Part shown: one piece after another, positions 7,991 through 14,998 of the stretch
Position numbering within the stretch: the stretch's first letter is position 1
How the letters are laid out: each line of letters starts with the position of its first letter
Assembly: GCA_045129695.1 (NCBI GenBank)
Contig: JBGVJZ010000037.1
Coordinates: forward strand, 1-64,000
From: Eshraghiella sp045129695
GTDB lineage: Bacteria > Bacillota > Clostridia > Lachnospirales > Lachnospiraceae
DNA length: 64,000 bases
Direction: 5' to 3'
The notes under the pieces: generated by a model
The model's input: the letters and a program-made list of their open reading frames with translations, nothing else
Database searches by the model: none
What the model was told of the DNA's origin: nothing
Made by a program: the position numbers and the translations under genes

Positions 7991-8937
7991 GCCGTTGTTT
8001 ATGTTGTGGGAAACCGCTCCGTACCGAAAATGAATATGGATGGCATATGTCCTGCATCAAAGCTTTTTTTGGAACTTCAAAATTTCCTGATATAGATGTA
8101 TCAAAAGAAGTGTTGAACCAAATTGCAATTGATAATACAAACAAAGGCTTTACTGTCCCGGGGGTACAGAAAAAGTTATCATTGCACCTTTCAAAAGAGG
8201 ATAATCCTCGACTAACACTTGTAAATTATCCTACAGGTTATATTCTTAAACCACAGACGGATGAGTATATTGCATTACCGGAGATGGAATTTCTTGTTAT
8301 GGAGATGGCGAAAGCTAGTGGTATCAAGACTGTTCCATGTGGTTTGATTCGTATGCCGTCTCAGGATAATGCATTTGCTTATATAACTAAGAGAATAGAT
8401 CGGGAAAATGGGCAGATTCTTGCTATGGAGGATTTTTGTCAGCTAGATGGAAGGCTTACTGAAGACAAGTATCGTGGTTCGTATGAGAGGTGTGCTAAAA
8501 TTATATTAGCATACTCTGCACAAAAAGGACTAGACAAGACAGAATTATTTATTCGTATTGTTTTTTCTTTTGTAGTTGGTAATTCTGATATGCATCTTAA
8601 GAATTTTTCGTTGATTGAAACCGCCGAAGCAAGCGGTGAATATATACTTTCTGCTGCTTATGATATGCTTTCTACGAATGTGGTAATACCTGATGATAAA
8701 GAGCAGATGGCATTGACTATTAATGGCAAAAAGCAAAATATTCGTAGAAAGGATTTCATTAATTATGCTGAAGCTATTGATATTGATGGTAAAGTAGCAG
8801 AAAAAATAATTAAAAAAATAGTTAATCTTAAAGATAAGTATATAACTATGTGTAGAGAATCATATATACCAGATAGTATGAAGGCAAGTCTTGAAAAACT
8901 AATTGAAGAAAGAATATTGCTAATTGCGTGTATGTGA
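7987..8937 (+). CDS. hipT: HipT-like serine/threonine kinase toxin
   Basis: A 316-residue HipA-fold kinase without the N1 subdomain. Visible features are a Gly-rich loop region VPGVQKKLSL (~57-66), the ATP-binding Lys in YILKPQ (Lys88), a Glu in LPEMEF, the catalytic loop GNSDMHLKNFS (Asp201) and the metal-binding Asp in AYDMLST (Asp226). The N-terminus has a possible zinc site (CLCCGKPL then WHMSC), a decoration I see in the sequence but cannot assign. HipA kinases phosphorylate aminoacyl-tRNA synthetases (HipA: GltX; HipT: TrpS) and cause growth arrest; the target here is unknown. All catalytic residues are present, so the toxin should be active. Confidence 0.88.
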   Translation: MSRCLCCGKPLRTENEYGWHMSCIKAFFGTSKFPDIDVSKEVLNQIAIDNTNKGFTVPGVQKKLSLHLSKEDNPRLTLVNYPTGYILKPQTDEYIALPEMEFLVMEMAKASGIKTVPCGLIRMPSQDNAFAYITKRIDRENGQILAMEDFCQLDGRLTEDKYRGSYERCAKIILAYSAQKGLDKTELFIRIVFSFVVGNSDMHLKNFSLIETAEASGEYILSAAYDMLSTNVVIPDDKEQMALTINGKKQNIRRKDFINYAEAIDIDGKVAEKIIKKIVNLKDKYITMCRESYIPDSMKASLEKLIEERILLIACM

Positions 8938-9072
8938 TAGTATACCTTAGACAATAATACTAAGCTGGACGAAGCATTGAAGTATTTTAATGTATCTTTG
9001 ACATAGTATGCGAATGCAATCGATTTACTTTCAAAGAAGAAATATCTTGTAAAGAACATTCGATAAGCAAAA

Positions 9073-9103
9073 AACTCCGACACCAAAAAAAGGTGCCGAA
9101 GTT
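9073..9103 (-). terminator. Rho-independent terminator-like hairpin
   Basis: A 12-bp stem with two non-Watson-Crick positions (AACTTCGGCACC/GGTGTCGGAGTT on the minus strand), followed on that strand by a T-run. It could end the IS256 remnant on the minus strand and also lies 3' of hipT. Between 8938 and 9072 there is only a degraded frame with internal stops (KLDEALKYFNVSL...), possibly a lost gene tail. Confidence 0.6.
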
Positions 9104-9104
9104 T

Positions 9105-9214
9105 AAGGTCAATCCCCAATCCCATGTTTTACCTGTCCATTTTTTAAGTTACATCCATCATTGCCAGATAAAGCATCTTAAACAGTGCATCATCTGTTGG
9201 GAATATCGTTTTCG
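9105..9214 (-). pseudogene. IS256 (mutator-type) transposase C-terminal remnant
   Basis: On the minus strand the frame reads KTIFPTDDALFKMLYLAMM and then DVT, stop; shifting one base it continues LKKWTGKTWDWGLTL. Both halves match the conserved IS256 tail (N-D-A-x-K-x-L-Y-L-A, then KKWT...WGL). The fragment is frameshifted and lacks the catalytic part. Confidence 0.65.
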
Positions 9215-9295
9215 AGTAAGCGCTTAATTTCAGGGTGTACCCTAAAAATGTATTCCGGACTTCATGCCAAAAATCCGGAACGCAAGCGTTTTACT

Positions 9296-9811
9296 CTATT
9301 TTATATTACAAAGCTCCTTCACACTTTCATTCCACGGAGTCAGTTTTTCGAGTTCTTCATCTGACATATCCTTGCTTGGCCTTTGTTCAAACAGGAAATT
9401 CAGATATTTGTATAAATCCAGGCCATAGGCTTTTGCCATCTCAACAATTGTGAGATACAGCGTGTTAGCCTGTGCGCCTTCTAGTGTGTCAGAGAATAGC
9501 CAGTTCTTACGACTTACCGTTACTGGTCGAATACTGTTCTCGCTGAGATTATTGCTGAAACTGCAACGACCGTCTTCAAGATAGGTCATCAGGAACTCCT
9601 CACGGTTACGCATATATGTAATAGCTTTTTTGAGTTTGCCATTACTGCCCGGATCCACCTGTTTCAGCCACGCCAAAAAGCCCTCAATAACAGGTTTTTC
9701 GTCTTTGAGGCGGCGTGTGTATATTTGCTTATAACCAAGTCCTTTTTCTCTATAGGACCGTTCGTATGCGAACAGTTTTTCGCAGTAGAGAGAATCCGGG
9801 AGCGGTTCCAT
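9296..9811 (-). pseudogene. IS66 transposase (TnpC) C-terminal fragment
   Basis: 171 residues of the IS66 TnpC 3' region, including EDGRCSFSNNLSENSIRP, KNWLFSDTLEGAQANTLYLT and the tail ending TPWNESVKELC. The middle of the protein with the first catalytic residues is missing: upstream homology ends near PITPTRAGENA at ~9835 and resumes at LYCEKLFAYERSY in another frame, so there is an internal deletion plus frameshift. There is no plausible start for a functional product. Confidence 0.8.
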
Positions 9812-10226
9812 TTAGGAACCGTCTTGCATTTTCTCCTGCTCTCGTAGGAGTGATTGGAGCATTCAGCTGCAGGAAATCTTTTTCCTGTCTGTAGAGCGGA
9901 AGATACAGACCATACTTTTGATAAGCAATCAGTGAAAGCAATGATTCTGACATATAGCTTCCTTCAATAAAAGCTGGTTTCCCGTTGTCTTTAATGAACT
10001 GCGGTTCCTCTGTATCTTTACACTTCGGGCAGATGCGAAAAAGAAGCCTGCCGGATGAAGCTTTGATATGACGATGGTAATAACCATGAACAGACAGGCA
10101 GCCTGAGTGACCACAGGGGCAGGTAAGTTGGTGAAACTGAAGGTTATTAATCATTTCATTATAAAAATTGGGGGTAAGAGGATTGTTTTCTTCGACAAAT
10201 AAGGTTATCATAGTCTTGCAGGGCAT
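9750..10226 (-). pseudogene. DUF6431-IS66 chimeric fragment
   Basis: The first ~60 residues (MITLFVEENNPLTPNF through CPCGHSGCLSVHGYYHRH) are the zinc-ribbon start of a DUF6431 protein, a family that travels with transposons. From CPKCKDTEEPQFIKDNG onward the sequence is the IS66 TnpC zinc-finger and the AFIEGSYMSESLLSLIAYQK segment. The join falls at a shared Cys-x-x-Cys context, suggesting a deletion between two neighbouring genes. The frame then diverges from the IS66 C-terminal part at about 9835. A relic, unlikely to function. Confidence 0.65.
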
Positions 10227-10311
10227 AGGTTAACGTAGGTTTTCCTATGTTGGTGTTAGAGGTAGGAAACCAAACTTTGGTCGGGGTGGTTTCTGCCTTG
10301 TTTATTAGTAA

Positions 10312-10404
10312 CCAGGAAATGATGTTCCGGAAGATAAACTATCAGAATTGATGCCTTGGTCAGAGGCACTTCCTGATTGCTGTAAACAACAACTGAAGAG
10401 ATAA
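10312..10404 (+). pseudogene. IS66 transposase tail, second remnant (plus strand)
   Basis: Thirty codons ending at a TAA at 10402-10404 read GNDVPEDKLSELMPWSEALP then DCC, the characteristic IS66 TnpC terminus. It is oriented opposite to the 9296-10226 remnants, so at least two IS66 copies decayed here. A terminator follows 8 bases later. Confidence 0.7.
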
Positions 10405-10412
10405 TCTTAATT

Positions 10413-10445
10413 CGCCACCTCGAACAGGTGGCGATACTTTTTTTG
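10413..10445 (+). terminator. Rho-independent terminator after IS66 tail
   Basis: Perfect 8-bp stem CGCCACCT/AGGTGGCG with a 5-base loop, followed by ATACTTTTTTT. Confidence 0.8.
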
Positions 10446-10527
10446 GTAGGCGAGTTATTTACCTGATATACTTCAATCCCTTTTAGATAATCATGTAAAC
10501 TTGATTTAGATTGCCATTAAAAAATGC

Positions 10528-10600
10528 TTGACAGACATTGTTTAATACCTTAAGAATTGCTTGCAATTCTTAGGGTATTATTTAATACCCTATAATGAGA
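10528..10600 (+). promoter_or_regulatory. Promoter/operator region of the DUF2589 operon
   Basis: A 17-bp near-perfect inverted repeat (AATACCTTAAGAATTGC, 2-base loop, GCAATTCTTAGGGTATT) spans 10543-10578. A further AATACCC half-site runs directly into TATAAT (10591-10596), and a TTGACA lies at 10528. The TACC(C)TT...GGGTA core is the same as in the hipB operators at 7394-7451. Which -35 is used is unclear. Confidence 0.6.
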
Positions 10601-10630
10601 TAACAAGAAAATTTTGAAAGGGGTATATGT

Positions 10631-10726
10631 ATTAGTAATTTAAGAATTATTAGTTGCAATATGCAGGGAGCAGCTGGTGAACACAATAGGACTCTGGATT
10701 ATGTTTATAGAATTTTGATTTTTTAA
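10631..10726 (+). pseudogene. Short frame resembling the start of an EEP-type nuclease (speculative)
   Basis: A 31-codon frame beginning at a non-standard codon after AAAGGGG reads SNLRIISCNMQGAAGEHN and stops 15 bases before the first DUF2589 gene. The LRIIS.NMQGA pattern is like the N-terminus of endonuclease/exonuclease/phosphatase proteins (usually WNMQG). It may be a truncated gene, a leader peptide or chance. Confidence 0.25.
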
Positions 10727-10740
10727 CGGAGGATTTTTAA

Positions 10741-11205
10741 TTGGCAAAGGAAGCAAGCTTTGATAATTTAATACAGGCTATTCAGCAGGCTTTTATCAGG
10801 GTAAATGATATGTCGGAGGAACAGCATCTTGCAAAACTTCAGGAATATTTTGAGGAGGACGGAACGCCTAGAACTTTTGACATGCAGTATCCATATTATG
10901 ATGAGAACGGAGTTCCGGCGTACAGAGTAGTATCAATTCCACAGCTCTGTCTCGTTCCTATTTCATCATTAAAGCTGGATGAAATAGAAGTGGATTTTAA
11001 GGTCCAGATTTATGGAAAGGTAAGTTTGACAGAAGCTGAACAGACTGAGGGTAAAGCAGAAACTTTTCTTGGATATGTTCCACATGGAGGTAAATTTCGC
11101 AATAGAGAGGAAAGCTATGCCAATATTAAGCTAAAGTTTGTATCTCAGGATCCACCGGAAGGCCTTATGAGAATAAGGGATCAGTTTGTTAAAGTAACAA
11201 TATAA
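10741..11205 (+). CDS. DUF2589 domain protein, paralogue 1
   Basis: A 154-residue protein starting at TTG with GGAGG 8 bases upstream. The region ~65-90 (VVSIPQLCLVPISSLKLDEI and the following EVDF) is the DUF2589 signature and is shared with the next gene (LLSIVKIPTLGVDSVDITFD). The N-terminal ~55 residues are helical and acidic; the rest is predicted to be a beta-rich sandwich. No signal peptide or membrane segment is visible, so it is probably cytoplasmic. First gene of a five-gene plus-strand operon. DUF2589 has no established function that I know of. The two adjacent paralogues suggest a hetero-oligomer. Confidence 0.75.
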   Translation: MAKEASFDNLIQAIQQAFIRVNDMSEEQHLAKLQEYFEEDGTPRTFDMQYPYYDENGVPAYRVVSIPQLCLVPISSLKLDEIEVDFKVQIYGKVSLTEAEQTEGKAETFLGYVPHGGKFRNREESYANIKLKFVSQDPPEGLMRIRDQFVKVTI

Positions 11206-11231
11206 ATTATTATAAGTAGGAGGTAACATTT

Positions 11232-11834
11232 ATGGCAGATGGATTAGTTAAGATGAGTGACCAGTTTAGCGGACTTAATATGGAGGCATTAATTGGTGGT
11301 CCGCTGAAGGCGGTGTGTAATGCACAGACAATGTTGGCAACATCTACAGTAAAATTTATTGAGGATGTGGGTTTTGATGCACCGGGAGCCGATGGAGTAA
11401 GAAAATTGAAAACAGCCGCTTTTTCTTTTTCAAGGGCGGCTACCTCAGAGACAGGTGTTGGAATAGGAAGTGAAGATGTTTCAATGAATGTACCGCTTCT
11501 TTCAATCGTTAAAATACCTACTTTGGGAGTTGATTCAGTAGATATAACATTTGATATGGAAGTTAAATCTTCAGAATCTTCAGAAAGTACATCTGATAAG
11601 AGCGGTGAACTTGAGGCAAATGCAGGTCTTAAAATCGGACCTTTTAGTATGAATGTAAAAATTAAGGGGGCAATATCATGTCATGAGAGTAATACACGTT
11701 CAAGTGACAATTCTGCTAAATATCATGTAAGTGTACATGCTAAGGATTACGGAATGCCTGAAGGTCTCGCCAGAATGCTTGATATTCTTGCAACTGCAAG
11801 TGCACCTACTAAGATTCAGGGTGCAACAGCATAA
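11232..11834 (+). CDS. DUF2589 domain protein, paralogue 2
   Basis: A 200-residue protein with a strong AGGAGG site. Residues ~1-45 form an N-terminal helix region (LIGGPLKAVCNAQTMLATST), followed by the DUF2589 core (VPLLSIVKIPTLGVDSVDIT) and a Ser/Glu-rich flexible stretch at ~110-135. A second beta segment (GPFSMNVKIKGAIS) and a short YGMPEGLARMLDILA helix close the protein. The tail region YHVSVHAKDY resembles repeat-like beta strands. It overlaps the next gene by one base (TAATG). Function unknown; probably partners with paralogue 1. Confidence 0.75.
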   Translation: MADGLVKMSDQFSGLNMEALIGGPLKAVCNAQTMLATSTVKFIEDVGFDAPGADGVRKLKTAAFSFSRAATSETGVGIGSEDVSMNVPLLSIVKIPTLGVDSVDITFDMEVKSSESSESTSDKSGELEANAGLKIGPFSMNVKIKGAISCHESNTRSSDNSAKYHVSVHAKDYGMPEGLARMLDILATASAPTKIQGATA

Positions 11835-12088
11835 TGTTTTCTCAGTCTGATGTAAAATATGTTCATCGTCTGGTTGTTGGAAACAGTGATCCTGAAAAAC
11901 AACCTGACGAGAACCTGTATAACGAACAGCTTAAATTGCTCAACAGATGTTTATCTGACTATCCTAAAGGTAAAATAATAGGACAGGAGAAAAATTTTTA
12001 TATTCTTAATATCGGAGAACATCAAGTGGTGATGCAGTACATAGTGTACCATATTGGATTTTTAAGAAAACCGGATTGGTTAAATTGA
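11834..12088 (+). CDS. Small protein of the DUF2589 operon (unknown)
   Basis: An 84-residue soluble protein translated from an ATG that overlaps the preceding stop (TAATG), so output is tied to paralogue 2. It has charged N-terminal helices (ENLYNEQLKLLNRCL) and a C-terminal beta-like part (KNFYILNIGEHQVVMQYIVY). I recognise no family. Its place inside the operon argues that it is a real gene. Confidence 0.6.
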   Translation: MFSQSDVKYVHRLVVGNSDPEKQPDENLYNEQLKLLNRCLSDYPKGKIIGQEKNFYILNIGEHQVVMQYIVYHIGFLRKPDWLN

Positions 12089-12109
12089 TTATTAAAAATA
12101 CAGAAAGGC

Positions 12110-12337
12110 ATGAAGTATCAGATGAGTACGGAAGATATTAAAGCGGGGGACATTGTTATGCTGTCCCCCACAGCAACTTATTATAATGGAAGAATCATAC
12201 CAGCATGGGTAAAAAAAGAACAGTGGATAGTAATGTCTGTAAATGGAGACAGAGTAGTTATTAATGAAAATGTAAGCCATACCCATGCTATCAAAAGTCC
12301 TGTTAATAAAAGGAATATATATAAAGTAAAAGTTTAG
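12110..12337 (+). CDS. Small SH3-like domain protein
   Basis: 75 residues that resemble the bacterial SH3-like wall-binding module found at the end of amidases and lysins: AGDIVMLSPTATYYNGRIIP, then AWVKKEQWIVMSVNGDRVVI and a final NIYKVKV strand. Here it stands alone, without signal peptide or enzyme domain. The AGAAAGG before the ATG is very close (1 base); an internal ATG at 12122 is the alternative start. It may be a binding subunit or scaffold for the neighbouring proteins. Confidence 0.6.
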   Translation: MKYQMSTEDIKAGDIVMLSPTATYYNGRIIPAWVKKEQWIVMSVNGDRVVINENVSHTHAIKSPVNKRNIYKVKV

Positions 12338-12374
12338 TAATGAATATATAAAAAGTATATCGGGAGGTATAGTT

Positions 12375-13736
12375 ATGGGATATATAGAAGAGAGAAATAA
12401 ACTTGCTGACATGTTAAAAAATTTGCTTAACAATTCTAAAGGGATTGCAGTCAGTTCATATGTTTTAACTGATGGAATAGGAGATTTAGGTCAATTAAAT
12501 AATTTATATGAATATTTACTTAATAGTGGGAAATTAGCCCAATATATACAGATGCAGTGGTGCGTTGTAAGTGACTTTTCCATCAGAAATAAGAAAAATT
12601 TCGAAGTATTGAAAAATGCCAAGACTATGGATAAGGTAGAATCTAATATGCCTTTAGGTGTTCTGAGGAAAATAATTTCTGAAATGGTTAGGTATGAAGA
12701 GGGTTATAGCTGGCTGGAATATCCTGCTACGCTGAAATCAGGATTTAAAGAGTATATTAATCACTGTCAGATTTTGGAAATGGGAGTTGACAGAAAAAAC
12801 GGTTCATTCAAAACAGGTGAACTTGACTGCGGTATAGGCTATGGAATTCCAAATAATATAAAAATAGATGATGGATGTGCAGATGAAAATATAATTAAAT
12901 TAATGAATGGCTTATGTAAAGAGAAAGTCTGGTTGTGTAGCTTTAAGACATATAATTATGGCGATAATAAAGTTACTGAATACTCCAGTTCAGCTCAAAC
13001 CATGAAGAAATATAACGAATTAAAAAAACAAATCCTTGATAAAGCAATTATATGTAATGTAAATAAAGTAATATGGGTAGGTAGTAGTGCTGTAACCGAA
13101 ACGGAATACAGTAAAAATGATAAAAAAGTACAGTTGAAGGAGCTGCCATTTATGAATCAGATGATAATGGATTATATTATTCAGAATATGAATTCAGAAT
13201 CGATGGTTATCTGTGGTGGAGAGGGTTTGTACACCAGAGCAATGGGTAATTATGCGGTTAGCGGAGAAATGTGTGCAGTACCCGTATTGGCAGCAAGATA
13301 TAAGTTTCAATATAAGGAAATTGCATATTCCATACTCAAAAATACATTGGAAGACGAGCCCAATAATGTAACTTGTTATGAAGATATAAATCTTGCATTT
13401 GCCGAAAAGGGTAATGGCACTTTCATAGCATGTAAAAGCAATATTGTTTTTGATGAGAATATGAAAGCGGATGATTTTGAAGTGTATCGTTGGAATGCTC
13501 ATGACAATATTATCAATATTCTCAGCGGACAGAACTGTTCAATCGATATGCTTAATAGCAAAAAATTGTATTTTTGTCCAAACTTAGACAATTTTACAAA
13601 GCTTATTTCATTAAACGCAATGAAATCAGAGTGGGCATTTGTAAAAAATGAGGCTGAGTATAAAATGTTTTTAGATTCTTTCAAAAAGCTTACAAAACGT
13701 TTTATTAATAAGAATTGGTTTAATTTAATATCCTAA
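12375..13736 (+). CDS. Uncharacterised 453-aa protein of the DUF2589 operon
   Basis: The last and largest operon gene, with a GGGAGG site 7 bases before the ATG. I do not recognise the family. Two glycine-rich motifs stand out: VLTDGIGDLGQLNNLYEYLL near residue 31 and MVICGGEGLYTRAMGNYAV near 276. The first resembles the N-terminal GDLG loop and the second the Gly-Glu donor-site loop of GT-B glycosyltransferases, and VIWVGSS (~236) could be the start of a second Rossmann half. A sugar-nucleotide enzyme is therefore a hypothesis only. No signal peptide or transmembrane helix. Confidence 0.5.
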   Translation: MGYIEERNKLADMLKNLLNNSKGIAVSSYVLTDGIGDLGQLNNLYEYLLNSGKLAQYIQMQWCVVSDFSIRNKKNFEVLKNAKTMDKVESNMPLGVLRKIISEMVRYEEGYSWLEYPATLKSGFKEYINHCQILEMGVDRKNGSFKTGELDCGIGYGIPNNIKIDDGCADENIIKLMNGLCKEKVWLCSFKTYNYGDNKVTEYSSSAQTMKKYNELKKQILDKAIICNVNKVIWVGSSAVTETEYSKNDKKVQLKELPFMNQMIMDYIIQNMNSESMVICGGEGLYTRAMGNYAVSGEMCAVPVLAARYKFQYKEIAYSILKNTLEDEPNNVTCYEDINLAFAEKGNGTFIACKSNIVFDENMKADDFEVYRWNAHDNIINILSGQNCSIDMLNSKKLYFCPNLDNFTKLISLNAMKSEWAFVKNEAEYKMFLDSFKKLTKRFINKNWFNLIS

Positions 13737-13849
13737 ATTTTTTATCATTGGTGCAAATCCAAAACCTCCGGCACTAATAACAAATATCCTGCATGTATCC
13801 TACATAATTCTCGTAGTCATTGCTTACTTTTATAGCTGCTCAACCATTA

Positions 13850-13888
13850 TTCCGCAATATATCAAACCAAAGTTGTTATATTGCGGAA
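13850..13888. repeat. Perfect 12-bp inverted repeat
   Basis: TTCCGCAATATA at 13850-13861 and its exact complement at 13877-13888 with a 15-base loop. There is no T-run on either side. It could be a weak terminator between convergent units or an element end. Confidence 0.45.
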
Positions 13889-13908
13889 GGTTATCAAAAC
13901 ATATCTTA

Positions 13909-14453
13909 TTATTGTTGCTTTTTAGCTTTTGCCGCTTTCAAAATATCAGCAAGATTGTCACCATTAAGTACACCTGGGTAATCCTCCTGAAATCCAACCA
14001 AAACATCTTTATTTTCCTGCTCAAGTTCTCTGCACTGCATGTAAAATTCATGCAAGTCCTCTTTCTTGTAAACAGCCTCTATAAAGGTTCTGGAAGCTTC
14101 TGGTATCTTGTTATATGAATCATATAAATCGACTACTGCCTTCTGGATTTTTTCAAAGCTCAGTGGCTCATCTTGCTCTTCTTGTTCAATCAATACACCT
14201 ACTATATCAGACAAATCATTTTTATATTGACGACCTGCCATAAGTTTCATGGCTACCAGATACTCAGCGGATACCGTTCTTTTTGCGAAACTCCTTTGCC
14301 AATGCCTTTTCTTTTATGCTTTCGTCTCCTGTCGCTGCATATGATACTACAACGCTTGCCGGAAAATATGGCTTCTCTATACCAACTGCGTTCATAAAGT
14401 TTACGTATCTCATCTGCCTCAAGTGTTTCAATGATAAAGTCAATGTCACCCAT
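13909..14453 (-). pseudogene. Frameshifted nucleotidyltransferase-like toxin gene
   Basis: A conserved reading can be followed on the minus strand only by changing frame twice or more. It starts MGDIDFIIETLEADEIRKLY at 14453, continues as VVVSYAATGDESIKEKALA in another frame, and ends with KLMAGRQYKNDLSDIVGVLI and a 90-residue helical tail (113 codons open to 13909). The DLSDIVGVL and KLMAGR pattern resembles nucleotidyltransferase-fold proteins used as toxins (DUF6036/MNT-like), with low certainty on family. The start overlaps an XRE antitoxin remnant. Inactive. Confidence 0.55.
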
Positions 14454-14544
14454 TGTTGTTTTCCAATATGGAATCAACCGTCACACCAAGAACCTTAGCA
14501 ATCTTATATAAAGTTCCAGCTGCGCATTTATTAAGATCAGCTTT
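14446..14544 (-). pseudogene. XRE antitoxin C-terminal remnant
   Basis: The frame KADLNKCAAGTLYKIAKVLG followed by VTVDSILENN is the end of an XRE helix-turn-helix protein; the first helices are missing. It overlaps the start of the broken downstream gene, the arrangement of an HTH-first toxin-antitoxin pair. A palindrome CGGTTAACCG (14566-14575) in front may be its former operator. Confidence 0.55.
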
Positions 14545-14575
14545 CCCTCCTTTTATTACATATATCGGTTAACCG

Positions 14576-14998
14576 AACTAATGTCAATAATATATTATAT
14601 CCATGAGTTGGAAAACTATACCCAAATATTTCGAGCAAAGCATCAATTCAATTTTTATATTTTGCTCGAAATCATAGTATCTCCATATCCCCGTCTTCCA
14701 TTTCGCGATTTTGCACAGAAGAGGGGACACCGGTCTTGGAGCCTAAGGTCTGTAGAGATTCAAATACCCCCCCTACCCCAGCTCACTTAGAACCTATACT
14801 CCACATATCTGTATTACTTAAAAAAATTAAGTCCAAAATCTGACAAAAAATAATTACAGAAATTTACTCGAAAAATTCGGCTAATATTGCCATTGAAATA
14901 GTTTTTGGATAAGTGTATCTTTGTTTTCAAGTTTATCAATTGCATGCAGTTTAAACACCTCGCGTTGGCGTAATAGTAATTTTGGGGAGGATACACTT
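14576..14998. other. Intergenic stretch without a recognisable gene
   Basis: AT-rich DNA between the broken toxin-antitoxin module and the Rpn gene. I see no supported ORF, RNA gene or terminator; a short C-rich run is at 14765-14777. A GGGGAGG site for the next gene ends it. Confidence 0.5.

Noticed and set aside
7661..8937. hipA broken by a frameshift into two pieces
   Set aside because: Each gene has its own start coupled by ATGA/TAATG overlap and the gene sizes match HipS and HipT, so it is the natural HipBST architecture.
14581..14790. 69-codon plus-strand frame in the gap before the Rpn gene
   Set aside because: No ribosome-binding site, odd composition and no recognisable similarity; treated as intergenic.
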